DNA of 64,000 nt from Roseiarcus sp963772555 (GTDB taxonomy: Bacteria; Pseudomonadota; Alphaproteobacteria; Rhizobiales; Beijerinckiaceae): positions 124,001 through 188,000 of the forward strand of contig CAVYXQ010000001.1 of NCBI GenBank assembly GCA_963772555.1. Reading direction: 5' to 3'. Below the pieces are notes generated by a model. That model searched no databases and was not told the DNA's origin. It saw only the letters and a list, made by a program, of their open reading frames with translations. Both the position numbers and the translations under genes were made by a program. Positions 53,558 to 61,455 of this stretch are shown piece after piece. Numbering within the stretch: the stretch's first letter is position 1; each line of letters starts with the position of its first letter.

Positions 53558-54763
53558 TTAGGCGCCGACCGAAGGCTTCGGCGCAGAGGCAAGGACGGAG
53601 AGAGCATAACCACCATCCGCATCGCGAACGAGACGAAGCCACCGTCCGGTTACGTTCTGAGCTTTGAATTCCGCGGACAACACCGGGCCGAGGTGTAATT
53701 CTGACGTATAATTCCCTTGACCAAACTCGCGCCCTTTTTCGTAGCTGATTTCAATGCCGATTGTCCCAAGGGATTTGCCTAAGAAATCGACTTCGAACGG
53801 TACGAAGCTGTGTTCTCTTTTTTTTGCCTTTTGCTTTAAATCAACAACCCAAGTGGCCGACTTGAAAAAGTCATAGCGGAAGTACGTCTTGGAATCGATC
53901 GGGTGTCCTGCCTTTACCAAGGTAATCCCGCCCCGCTGCTTACCCGTCGGCTTTCGTTGTGCATCTGAAGCGCTTAGTTGCTTAAGCCACTGGTCTGGCG
54001 GGCTTGCAGCTGATGCTGCCGTAGCCGTTGCCTTCGGTGGCGTAGCAGCCGCCGGAGCCAGCAGCTTCGGAAGCGACAAAAGCGGTTTCAGATTTGCAGT
54101 GGGGGAAGGCTCCGTGTTTTTTGACGCTGCGCTTTGCGACGGCGGAGGAGGCGGAACATCCAAGGTGCCTGATTTCACCAGAGCATCAAGGTCTGAGGAT
54201 TTAGAGATGAGATTAAGTCCTGCGGGAAGTATGGCAAACCACCGGTCGATCGCTTTTTTTATCTTTGCAAGCACCTCAGGGTGATCGCCGTCCTTTGTAT
54301 CAAGAATAACTCCAGCTTCTATGTTGAGAGAAGTTATGCCGTTTGCAGTCAGATTTCCAGAGCCCACGTAAGCAGCTTGCGACCCATCCTTGCGGACAAC
54401 ATGAATAGTTTTTGGGTGAAAGTAGGCGTTATCGAACTTCACGACGCCTAGCTCGCGACCCTTCCGCGGTGGACCTGATACGGCGAGCAATAACTCGATA
54501 TCCGCTCGCAAGGTGCTGCCTTTATTGGAGCCAACGAGAAGCTTCAACACGCCATCTTCGTCCGCCAATATTTTCATAGTCGGCGCGAACAAGCCTAACG
54601 CTGCGGAATTAAAAAATCCCGTCTGCCATCGGAGCTCTCGCACCGAGGAATTCGGTCCGACCGCTGACTTTAGCCAACTTCCCAGGGCTTCGGCAGGATC
54701 CCGGCCGCCGGTATCGATGTAGCGCATCAGTCCGAATTGATCTAAGTCTCCGTCGCGCCGCAA
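53558..54763 (-). CDS. PLD-fold (HKD) nuclease-like protein
   Basis: The 401-residue protein has one phospholipase D-type motif, YFHPKTIHVV with AAYVGSGNLTANGI (HxK, then GSxN) at about residues 117-145. A proline- and alanine-rich linker covers about 215-265. A C-terminal domain of unknown fold follows (FRYDFFKSATWVVDLKQKAKKREHSFVPFEVDFLG). PLD-fold nucleases include restriction enzymes such as BfiI and NgoFVII. It is divergent from a ribbon-helix-helix gene and an N6-adenine methyltransferase, which suggests a restriction-modification pair. A start at ATG 54727 would shorten it by 12 residues. Codon use is less GC-biased than core genes. Confidence 0.78.
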   Translation of the reverse strand: MRRDGDLDQFGLMRYIDTGGRDPAEALGSWLKSAVGPNSSVRELRWQTGFFNSAALGLFAPTMKILADEDGVLKLLVGSNKGSTLRADIELLLAVSGPPRKGRELGVVKFDNAYFHPKTIHVVRKDGSQAAYVGSGNLTANGITSLNIEAGVILDTKDGDHPEVLAKIKKAIDRWFAILPAGLNLISKSSDLDALVKSGTLDVPPPPPSQSAASKNTEPSPTANLKPLLSLPKLLAPAAATPPKATATAASAASPPDQWLKQLSASDAQRKPTGKQRGGITLVKAGHPIDSKTYFRYDFFKSATWVVDLKQKAKKREHSFVPFEVDFLGKSLGTIGIEISYEKGREFGQGNYTSELHLGPVLSAEFKAQNVTGRWLRLVRDADGGYALSVLASAPKPSVGA

Positions 54764-54852
54764 CCACTACTGCGATCCCCTCGAATTGGTTATTCCCTCG
54801 CGGACAAATGGTGTAGGATGGTGCGATATGATGATTCGGGGAGGCGGATTGC
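54764..54852. promoter_or_regulatory. Divergent promoter of the R-M-like locus
   Basis: The 89-bp gap must hold both promoters. On the plus strand GGGGAGGC precedes the ATG at 54853. TAGGAT at about 54821 and GATATGATG nearby give weak -10 candidates. TTATTCCCT at 54790-54798 repeats a word found in the dispersed-repeat zones. The adjacent RHH protein would be the natural repressor. Confidence 0.4.
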
Positions 54853-55050
54853 ATGGGATCGACCGCACGGGCCGAGCCAGAGAAGGCCGCTCGTAGGTTG
54901 TCCGTCACTTTGACGCCCGAGCAGCACGACCAGCTTGCCCAAATAGCCCAGGATCATCGTGTATCGATCGCTTGGGTTGTTCGCGAAGCGATCGAGCGCC
55001 TGCTCAGCAATCCTGCGCCTTTGTTCCGTGCGCCAAAGCGTGAACTATGA
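54853..55050 (+). CDS. Ribbon-helix-helix (CopG-type) regulator
   Basis: The 65-residue protein has an RHH fold: RRLSVTLTPEQHDQLAQIA is the strand and first helix, and VSIAWVVREAIERLL the second helix. These proteins bind operator DNA as dimers. Its stop overlaps the methyltransferase start by four bases, so they are coupled. The placement between nuclease and methyltransferase resembles a control protein of an R-M system, delaying the nuclease until the methylase has acted. That role is inference. Confidence 0.82.
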   Translation: MGSTARAEPEKAARRLSVTLTPEQHDQLAQIAQDHRVSIAWVVREAIERLLSNPAPLFRAPKREL

Positions 55051-56804
55051 AGCGCGCGACGTTCACACAGAAAGAAAAGATCGCCGTGGCAGCCGAACGC
55101 ACGCACAGCGGACGTTTCACCGATCTTGACGCGGACAAGCTCAGAGGTGGCTATTACACGTCGCCCGCGATCGCCGAGTGGCTTGCGAATTGGGCCATCC
55201 GAACCCCCAATGATAGAGTCCTTGAGCCGAGCTGCGGAGATGGTGAATTCCTCGCAGCCGCCGTCCGTCGCTTCGCCGAGTTGGGCGTCCATAGTTCCGG
55301 CTTAGCCAACCTGATCAGAGGCGTAGAAATTTTCCCGCACGAAGCTGAACACGCGCGATCACGTCTTCGGTCCGCGATAGGCGCGCCCGCGCCTGACGTT
55401 GTCGAAACGGGAGATTTCTTCGGATGGTGGCAGCAGTCTATGCAACCAGCCTTCGAAGCGGTCATTGGAAACCCGCCCTTCATCCGATATCAGACCTTTC
55501 CGGAGCCGCATCGCACCCGGGCCATCGAGATCATGACGAGTCTCGGTCTAACGCCGAATAAGCTCACCAATATTTGGGTGCCTTTCGTCGTCGCGGCAGT
55601 GGCAACCCTGCGGCCGAATGGCCGCCTTGCGCTTGTATTGCCGGCAGAGCTACTTCAAGTCACATATGCAGCTCAGCTGAGGTCGTTTCTGACGGACCGC
55701 TTTCGACGCATCGACATCATTGCTTGTAATGAGTTGATTTTCGAGAACGCGTTGCAAGAAGTAGTTCTGTTGCTCGCGGACGGTGCACTGGAGAGTGCCT
55801 CCACTAAGAACGTGTGCCGTGTTGCGATGACAGAGACCAAGACAGTCGCCGATATCCTCAGCAAGCCGGCTGTTCAGGTGGTCGCCGCGTCTCAGGCCAA
55901 AACGATCAGCCACGACAACGAGAAGTGGCTAAAGTATTTCTTATCCGCGCGAGAGATCGAATTCATGCGCGAATTGAAGACTTCTAAGCTTGCTTCACCA
56001 CTTTCCAAGCACGCCAGCGTCGATGTTGGAGTCGTCACTGGCAAGAACGAGTTTTTCGTCCTAAGCACCAACCAAGTTGACAATTTGGGAATTGAAAAAT
56101 ACACGATACCGCTCGTATCACGTTCAATTCAGTTGAAGGGTGCGCGGATAAACAAATCCGATTGGCAGGCGCTTGCCGACGCTGGGGACCGCGTGCACCT
56201 CCTTGACCTCGCGTCCCATACTAACGGGAGGTTACCCGCTGCGCTCACGCATTACATCCGAAAGGCCGAAACAAAAGGCGTCCATTCCGGATTCAAATGC
56301 TCAATTCGCACTCCCTGGTACGCTGTGCCGTCGATCTGGAATCCGGACGGGTTTTTGTTTCGCCAGATCTATGATTTTCCTAGGATGGTACTGAATCAGG
56401 CTGGTGCAACGTCGACTGACACGATCCATCGCCTGAGTTGTAAAGCCGGAAAGCCTGACCACGTAATTGCCAACACCTACACATGGATGACTGCCGCATC
56501 CGCTGAAATTGAGGGCCGAAGCTACGGCGGGGGTGTCCTTGAACTGGAACCGACTGAGGCGGAGCGACTTCTTATGCCTACTCAGCTCAACGGTGCTCTT
56601 GGACTCGCAGAGGTCGATAAGCTCACCCGCGCGGACCGTTTGGAAACGGTCTTGGAGGAAAATGCTAAGATCGTCCTTGTCGGTCATATGGGGTTGAGCA
56701 AACGCGACTGTCACATCCTGCGCGATGTTTGGATGAAGATGCGGGATCGGCGATTGGCTCGTCGGCGGCGTCCCCGTAAGGCATCCGCAGCAGCGAGCGT
56801 TTGA
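55047..56804 (+). CDS. N6-adenine DNA methyltransferase (Eco57I/TaqI-like)
   Basis: The 585-residue protein has a class I methyltransferase fold: GGYYTSPAIAEWLANWAI, SAM motif I VLEPSCGDGEFLAAAV (about residues 58-73), and catalytic motif IV AVIGNPPFIRYQ (about 137-148). A long C-terminal part from about 330 resembles a target-recognition domain (VTGKNEFFVLS, then RTPWYAVPS). The length fits methyltransferases without a nuclease domain. Together with the PLD-fold nuclease it probably forms a type II-like system. Its 3' end meets the group II intron remnant at once. Confidence 0.88.
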   Translation: MKRATFTQKEKIAVAAERTHSGRFTDLDADKLRGGYYTSPAIAEWLANWAIRTPNDRVLEPSCGDGEFLAAAVRRFAELGVHSSGLANLIRGVEIFPHEAEHARSRLRSAIGAPAPDVVETGDFFGWWQQSMQPAFEAVIGNPPFIRYQTFPEPHRTRAIEIMTSLGLTPNKLTNIWVPFVVAAVATLRPNGRLALVLPAELLQVTYAAQLRSFLTDRFRRIDIIACNELIFENALQEVVLLLADGALESASTKNVCRVAMTETKTVADILSKPAVQVVAASQAKTISHDNEKWLKYFLSAREIEFMRELKTSKLASPLSKHASVDVGVVTGKNEFFVLSTNQVDNLGIEKYTIPLVSRSIQLKGARINKSDWQALADAGDRVHLLDLASHTNGRLPAALTHYIRKAETKGVHSGFKCSIRTPWYAVPSIWNPDGFLFRQIYDFPRMVLNQAGATSTDTIHRLSCKAGKPDHVIANTYTWMTAASAEIEGRSYGGGVLELEPTEAERLLMPTQLNGALGLAEVDKLTRADRLETVLEENAKIVLVGHMGLSKRDCHILRDVWMKMRDRRLARRRRPRKASAAASV

Positions 56805-57135
56805 CCGAGGCGGCTCTGTTACCGTCGCGCGCGACGCGACGGTTGAGCGGCTGGATCAACTACTACAGCCACTTCTACAAGTCGGCGCTATACGACAGTC
56901 TGCGCCGGATCGACTTCCATTTGAGGAAATGGGCACGCCGCAAATACAAGCGGTTCCGGCAGAGGCCGGAGGCCGCTCGGGAGTGGTTCGCCCGGATCAT
57001 CAAGGCCAACCCAGCGCTCTTCGCGCATTGGCAGCTTCTATATGCAACACGGCTGGGTGCTGCGAGCCGGATGAACTGAGAGGTTCACGTCCGGTTCTGA
57101 GAGAGCGCGGCGGTGAGAGTCCGCCGCGCCACTCG
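56801..57135 (+). mobile_element. 3' remnant of a group II intron (maturase end plus domain V)
   Basis: The ORF 56801-57079 carries LSGWINYYSHFYKSALYDSL, then FHLRKWARRKYKRFR and ALFAHW, the C-terminal maturase and DNA-binding end of group II intron proteins. Directly after its stop, GAGCCGG (57064-57070) and CCGGTTC (57091-57097) frame a domain V-like hairpin with a GAGA-type loop, followed by a domain VI-like stem to about 57135. The reverse transcriptase domains and all 5' intron parts are missing. The truncation point abuts the methyltransferase stop. Confidence 0.8.
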
Positions 57136-57227
57136 ACGCGTTCATGCGTTTCTCGCAAAGGCGCCCCGGCCATGGTAGGATTACAAACCCTGTCGCGGCA
57201 CGGCATGGGAATAGCACCGGACCGGAA

Positions 57228-57458
57228 ATGGCCAAACCGATCGTTTTCACTGTTGCGGCGATCTGGGACGCTGAGGCTGCGGTGTGGAGCGGAAGCAGCG
57301 ACGAAATTCCGGCGGCCGCCGACGATCCGACGCTCGATGGCCTGATGAGGAAAATTTCGCTGATGGCCCTCGACCTCGCGCCGGACAATCATCCGGGCGT
57401 CGATCCCGGTTCGATTTTCATTCGGATTAACGCTCTGCGCGAAGCGCAGGCTGCGTGA
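57228..57458 (+). CDS. DUF1902-domain protein, antitoxin-like
   Basis: The 76-residue protein begins AKPIVFTVAAIWDAEAAVW and has SSDEIPAAADDPTLDGLMRKI, the DUF1902/HicB-like fold. ATG 57228 is chosen over longer in-frame starts because family similarity begins there. HicB-like proteins usually neutralise a HicA toxin, but none is next to it, so it is a solitary antitoxin-like gene. Confidence 0.72.
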   Translation: MAKPIVFTVAAIWDAEAAVWSGSSDEIPAAADDPTLDGLMRKISLMALDLAPDNHPGVDPGSIFIRINALREAQAA

Positions 57459-57554
57459 GTGGCGCCGGCCTTCGACCGGCCTTTGCGTGACTTGTTGCGC
57501 GCCGCCGGGTGGCCGTAATTCACCGTAGTAACGCAATCCCTGCGATGTCGCGTT

Positions 57555-57797
57555 CTACGCCCGTTTTCTCGAGGTCATTGACGCGGCCTTTGCCTTCGCC
57601 GCCTTGCGCCGGGCGGCCACCCGCTTTGCCTGGGCCGCGTGCTCATGCAGCGCCTCAAATTTGGCGAACCATTCGTCACGGAGGCTGGTGTTGGCGAGCA
57701 AGTCGTATTCCGACAAATCGGCGGTCTCGACAAACCGCTCTGCTTCCGCGTCGGACTTGAACTCAGGAACGGGTTTCAATTTCTTGGGGGGGGCCAT
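57555..57797 (-). CDS. CopG-family antitoxin (PF12441-like)
   Basis: The 80-residue protein starts MAPPKKLKPVPEFKSDAEAERF and has ETADLSEYDLL, matching the CopG antitoxin family that normally partners BrnT-like toxins. The C-terminus is very basic (ARRKAAKAKA). GAGGAAG upstream supports ATG 57797. No toxin gene is adjacent. Its 5' end and promoter are copied as a remnant near 63125. Confidence 0.72.
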   Translation of the reverse strand: MAPPKKLKPVPEFKSDAEAERFVETADLSEYDLLANTSLRDEWFAKFEALHEHAAQAKRVAARRKAAKAKAASMTSRKRA

Positions 57798-57849
57798 TTT
57801 CGGACTTCCTCTGCGGGAGCATATGGCGGCGCTGATTGGCCGGATCAAC

Positions 57850-57983
57850 CATAGCTACCGATCGGGCGAACCATGCTGACGACGAGGCGCAAGCCGACCA
57901 CGGCGGGCGAGATTCTGGTCGAGGCGTTCATGCAGCCCATGGGACTCACGCAGGCTGCATTGGCCGGCGATGGCCGTGCATGA
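57850..57983 (+). pseudogene. Truncated higA copy
   Basis: From ATG 57873 the frame reads MLTTRRKPTTAGEILVEAF and MQPMGLTQAALA, nearly identical to intact HigA at 61813. It breaks inside the helix-turn-helix and stops at 57983. The bases just before it (CCATAGCTACCGAT) match the last codons of the intact higB. So a piece of a higBA junction was copied here; only 30 antitoxin residues remain. Confidence 0.8.
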
Positions 57984-58068
57984 GCGGCGTGGACCTCGCC
58001 CGAGCGTTCGGCGTCGCGCGTTCGTCATAGCTGCTTGACATGCGGCAGCATGTCTTCATCTTTTCCGC

Positions 58069-58299
58069 ATGCCGGTCATGATCCAGATCCGCAACGTCCC
58101 CGAAGCGCTTCACCGTCGCCTGAAGGCGCGCGCCGCGCTCGCGGGCAAGTCGCTGTCCGATTACCTGCTCGCCGAGATTACCGAGGCGGCCGAGATTCCG
58201 ACGGTCGAGGAATTGCGCGCCCGCCTCGCCGCCCGGACGCCGGTCTCTCCCTCGCCGGAGCCGGCGCTTGCCGTGCGCGAGGAACGCGAGGCGCGGTGA
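58069..58299 (+). CDS. vapB: FitA/VapB-type ribbon-helix-helix antitoxin
   Basis: The 76-residue protein has an RHH domain of the FitA type: MIQIRNVPEALHRRLKARAALAG then KSLSDYLLAEI, followed by a Pro/Ala-rich tail that would bind the toxin. ATG 58069 or 58078 may be used. Its TGA overlaps the GTG of the PIN-domain toxin gene (GTGA), the normal coupling for vapBC pairs. Confidence 0.85.
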   Translation: MPVMIQIRNVPEALHRRLKARAALAGKSLSDYLLAEITEAAEIPTVEELRARLAARTPVSPSPEPALAVREEREAR

Positions 58300-58689
58300 T
58301 CGTCGTCGACGCGTCGGCTCTGCTTGAAGTCCTGTTGCGCACGCCGGCGGCTCCGGGCGTCGAGACGCGGCTGTTCGAGCCTGGCGAGACGCTGCACGCG
58401 CCCCATCTCGTCGACCTCGAGATCGCGCAGGCGCTCCGCCGCTACTCTGCTTCGGGCCAGATCTCCGCCGAGCGCGGCCTTGAGGCGCTGGACGACCTCG
58501 CGGCGTTTCGCTTGCGTCGCTGGCCGCATGAGCCGCTCATGCCTCGCGTCTGGAGCCTGCGCAACAACCTGACGGCCTAAAGACGCCGCGTATGTCGCGC
58601 TCGCCGAGGCCGTCGACGCGCCCCTCCTCACCCGCGACCGCCGCCTCGCTTCGGCGCCGGGGCTTCGGGCAAGGGTGGAAATGGCGTGA
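58296..58689 (+). pseudogene. vapC: VapC PIN-domain toxin, frameshifted
   Basis: From GTG 58296 the frame has IVVDASALLEVLLRTP with the first catalytic aspartate, and APHLVDLEIAQALRR. It stops at 58576-58578 after LRNNLTA. The C-terminal PIN part continues in the next frame (DAAYVALAEAVDAPLLTRDR) to a TGA at 58689. One extra base in the A-run at 58579-58581 accounts for the break. Rejoined it is about 130 residues with all acidic positions. If real, the toxin is dead and its antitoxin is orphaned. Confidence 0.82.
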
Positions 58690-58871
58690 GGCGCTTTATC
58701 GCGAGCGCGCCCCCTCGCCCGCGAGGCGGGAGAGGACAGGCTTGCGAAGCAAGCCAGGTGAGGGCCGCGGGCAAACGCCGAGCCTCGGCGCCGCCCCTCA
58801 TCCGGCCGGCTGACGCCGGCCACCTTCTCCCGCAAGTCGCAAGCGGGCGAAGGGATTCGCCCCCGCCTTCC
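58604..58871. repeat. Segmental duplication, copy 1, left part
   Basis: This stretch starts in the vapC tail (CCGAGGCCGTCGAC) and runs through a palindrome-rich intergenic unit (GACAGGCTTGCGAAGCAAGCC, then CATCCGGCCGGCTGACGCCGG). It is closely similar to 62137-62385. Both carry the same GCAAGCGGGCGAAGG end. In this copy a MITE-like element interrupts the homology at 58871. Confidence 0.8.
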
Positions 58872-59117
58872 GTAACTGGGGCAAATTTCCGGGCAGCGCT
58901 TGGGGCGTCGTGGCCGGGCTTGACCCGGCCATCCACGCAGAAGTGCCGCAAAATTATCCGCAGACATCAACGCTCTGTGCCGCAAAGATGAGTAAATTGA
59001 GTATCTTACAGAACTCCGCGGCAGCCCTCGGAACTCCTCGATAAACAGAGCCGCCTGGATGGCCGGGTCAAGCCCGGCCATGACGACTCCGCGGTCGCCT
59101 GGGAATTTGCCCCGGTG
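58872..59117. mobile_element. MITE-like element, 246 bp, with target-site duplication
   Basis: CCCGCCTTCC is found on both sides (58862-58871 and 59118-59127). Ends are imperfect inverted repeats: ACTGGGGCAAATTTCC on the left and the complement of ACCGGGGCAAATTCCC on the right. Inside, a 28-bp arm at 58908-58936 (GGCCGGGCTTGACCCGGCC core) recurs inverted at 59056-59084. The other duplication copy at 62385 has a single CCGCCTTCC and no insert, an empty site. No coding capacity; a transposase would be supplied in trans. Confidence 0.78.
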
Positions 59118-59400
59118 CCCGCCTTCCCCTTCCCGATTCGCCTGTTCGCGCGAGTTTCAAACGAGCCGGATCGGTCCCGGATATTTCGCCACCGCTCCAT
59201 CGGTCGTCACCAGCGTCACGCCCTCCACCAGCGCCGGGGCGACGAGCATGCGGTCGAACGGATCCTCGTGGAGAGGGGCGGCAGGGTCGCGAGCGCGACC
59301 GCGTGCGCGCCTGAGACCGCGAGCTCGGCATCTTAGTCGTCCAGCAATTGTCGGCGAAGTGAACCGACGTCGATAAAATCACCGCGGCCGCGAGGAGAGG
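59118..59400 (-). pseudogene. Degenerate vapC copy in segmental duplication, copy 1, right part
   Basis: The plus-strand text matches 62386-62660, which encodes the C-terminal two-thirds of the intact minus-strand VapC. Here the reading frame is broken by several indels and a stop (CTTAGTCGTC region near 59334). The N-terminal part and antitoxin are absent. It is a dead toxin fragment carried by the duplication. Confidence 0.75.
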
Positions 59401-59446
59401 CGCGCTTGGACCTTAGCGAAGGCAGGCCCGTCGCATGATGCTCACG

Positions 59447-59950
59447 TTACGGGGCTCGCCACGGCGTCAACCGCGGAATCCAGCGCGGCACATTGGTCCG
59501 AAAGCTCTCGTACTCCGTGCCGAATGTTTGCTTGAGCGTCGGTTCTTCGATCATCACCACCCAGACATGAAAAAAAAGCCAGAGTAGCGCGCCGTACCAG
59601 AGGAGACGCCAGTCGCCAAACAAAAGGGCCTGACCAAAAATGACCGCGACGACCGCGATGTAGATCGGATTTCGCACGTAGGGATAAAGGCCAGTCACCA
59701 CGAGCTTTTGTGGCGGCGCGATCGGGGCGGGCGTCCCCAGCCCCTCCAGCGCAAAACGGCCAAATAAATCCACAACTCCGGGCACTCCGGCAATGATCAA
59801 CATAAGTCCGATGGCGCGGGTCAGTTCAAAGCCGGAAAAAGCCGGCCGGAACTCCCAATGTGTGATCCACCATGGGACGAACCCCGCCAGCACCAAGGGC
59901 GCGACGACGAAGAATAGAGCAGAGCCCAATACCGCGATCGTTTTTGGCAT
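59447..59950 (-). CDS. Isoprenylcysteine carboxyl-methyltransferase-like membrane protein
   Basis: The 167-residue protein has four hydrophobic segments and the ICMT/PEMT signature GLYPYVRNPIYIAVVAVIFG, then EEPTLKQTFGTEYESFRTNVPRWIP. Bacterial members methylate lipids or small molecules; no prenylated protein is expected here. GGAAGGAGGCGCC gives a strong ribosome site for ATG 59950. It is the last gene in the sigma-factor operon direction, 142 bases after the small membrane gene. Confidence 0.88.
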   Translation of the reverse strand: MPKTIAVLGSALFFVVAPLVLAGFVPWWITHWEFRPAFSGFELTRAIGLMLIIAGVPGVVDLFGRFALEGLGTPAPIAPPQKLVVTGLYPYVRNPIYIAVVAVIFGQALLFGDWRLLWYGALLWLFFHVWVVMIEEPTLKQTFGTEYESFRTNVPRWIPRLTPWRAP

Positions 59951-60092
59951 GGCGCCTCCTTCCCGTCCTGTCGCTAGGCGGTCGGCAAATTGAACCGTTG
60001 CATCATGGCGCCACGGCGAACACGTTGTGCCCATCTTCATCGGCCACGGCGCCAGCCCCGACATCGTGGCGCCGGCTCACGCACGCAAACAA

Positions 60093-60332
60093 CTATCTTA
60101 CCGTTAAATCGCGACGGCCCCTCGAAAGCGTCTCGACCAATCCCACCGTCCAGCACATCGGGCATCCGCGTAGCGCGACGAGGGCGGCAACGCCCGCGCC
60201 CAAGGATAGCCAAGGGTGCGCGGTCTGGTGGACGATGGCCCAAGCGAGTAGCGCCGCCGCAACTGCGCCGCGCATCAGGTGCGCGCCCAGGAAGGCGCTC
60301 CCGAACATGCCGACTCCACGAAAGTAATTCAT
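60093..60332 (-). CDS. Small membrane protein with GCPMCW motif (DUF2892-like)
   Basis: The 79-residue protein has two membrane segments (FGSAFLGAHLMRGAVAAALLAWAIV and LSLGAGVAALVALRGC). GCPMCW near residue 57 resembles the GYCPACA end of the DUF2892 protein encoded upstream. Its ATG overlaps the sigma-factor stop by four bases, so it is made together with the sigma factor. It could be an anti-sigma-like partner, but there is no cytoplasmic anti-sigma domain. Confidence 0.65.
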   Translation of the reverse strand: MNYFRGVGMFGSAFLGAHLMRGAVAAALLAWAIVHQTAHPWLSLGAGVAALVALRGCPMCWTVGLVETLSRGRRDLTVR

Positions 60333-60883
60333 GTGCTCTCTCGACCGCTGTCCTTTGTGCCGAGCAGGTATTCGCGCACCAATGCGCGGGCGCGGCGCAG
60401 GCGGCTTTTGGCCGCTTCGCGCGTCACGCCGAGCCGCCCGGCGATTTCCCCAATCGTCAGATCTTCGAGATCTCGCAGCAGCAGCACTTCGCGGTGGGAC
60501 GGCGAAAGCGACTCGATCGCATTGACCAAGTCCATGCGTAACTCGTACGGCGGGACCTTTGCGAACTCGCGCAACTCTTCCAGGCTGGCGAGCTCCTCAA
60601 CTCCGCGCATCAGCATCAGCGCCGGCAGCATGCAAAGGCGCGCGATGACGGTCACCAGCCAGCCGGCGAGTGCGACTGGACTGCGGATCGTGCCCACGCG
60701 CCGGTACACGACGATGAGTGCTTCTTGCACCACATCTTCGATGAACGAGGTGCGGTGGCAATGGCGCCGGGCGTAGCGTCGAATGTCCGGCTGCAGCGCC
60801 ACCAATAGCTGTGTCAGCGCGTGCCGGTCACCCGACTGTGCCGCGAGCAAGAGATCGTCTGATACGCGCGCCAAGGCGGTCAC
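60329..60883 (-). CDS. ECF-type RNA polymerase sigma factor
   Basis: The 184-residue protein has sigma region 2 (TSFIEDVVQEALIVVYRRV, preceded by DDLLLAAQSGDRHALTQLL) and region 4 (LSPSHREVLLLRDLEDLTI, then LGVTREAAKSRLRRARALV). Between them is a short hydrophobic linker. GTG 60883 overlaps the DUF2892 stop; the longer upstream frame has no similarity. Sitting between two small membrane-protein genes, it may respond to an envelope signal. No promoter motif for autoregulation was identified. Confidence 0.9.
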   Translation of the reverse strand: MTALARVSDDLLLAAQSGDRHALTQLLVALQPDIRRYARRHCHRTSFIEDVVQEALIVVYRRVGTIRSPVALAGWLVTVIARLCMLPALMLMRGVEELASLEELREFAKVPPYELRMDLVNAIESLSPSHREVLLLRDLEDLTIGEIAGRLGVTREAAKSRLRRARALVREYLLGTKDSGREST

Positions 60884-61086
60884 CCCTTCAGTGGCTTGCG
60901 CCCGGCGATGGCGCAGGCAGGGCAATAGCCGAATACGCTGGTGACCAGCGTCACGACACCCGCGCCGCTGAGCAGTAGCCCGAGCGGAGAAGCGTGCAGC
61001 GCAACCACGCCGCAGATGACCATCAAGCCCCCGCCGATCAGCCTGGCCGCGCGCTCCCACCCGCCAACGTTCTTCCTATACCACAT
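60880..61086 (-). CDS. DUF2892 (YgaP-type) membrane protein
   Basis: The 68-residue protein starts MWYRKNVGGWERAARLIGGG, the family opening, has two membrane segments and ends in FGYCPACAIAGRKPL. YgaP proteins combine this module with a rhodanese; here it is alone. It is first in the operon and its stop overlaps the sigma-factor GTG (GTGA). The CPAC motif could take part in thiol or metal sensing. Confidence 0.82.
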   Translation of the reverse strand: MWYRKNVGGWERAARLIGGGLMVICGVVALHASPLGLLLSGAGVVTLVTSVFGYCPACAIAGRKPLKG

Positions 61087-61234
61087 GGTTCTGTGCTCCG
61101 GTTGGTGACGCGCCGCTATGGCGCATTCACCCAGACAAGAGAGCGCAAACCCGGCGCCGGGGTCGCGGCACAAAAAAAATTGAGGGGGCGGCAGCTTCAG
61201 CAGGCTGGCGTGCGCGTCGGGCGCCGGCCTGGGC

Positions 61235-61300
61235 CGCAAGCGGGCGAAGGGATTCGCCTTCCCCTTCCCGATTCGCCTGTTTGCGCGAGACTTCGAGGTT
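61235..61300. repeat. Third partial copy of the duplicated intergenic unit
   Basis: GCAAGCGGGCGAAGGGATTCG followed by CCTTCCCCTTCCCGATTCGCC and TGTTTGCGCGAGA matches the segments at 58839-58859 with 59121-59150, and at 62368-62420. It lies upstream of higBA. No gene is encoded. Confidence 0.7.
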
Positions 61301-61455
61301 GAGCGCGGCGGCGCCTCCGGCATCCGTCGGCGGCCGCTCTTCCTGCGCGCGCAGGAAATCGAGGATCGGCCGGACGTGCTGGGGATTTGCAGTGACAGTT
61401 ACTCACGTTTTTTCGGCATCGCCGCGGGTGAGGCGCCTCGATGCAAACGCCATCG

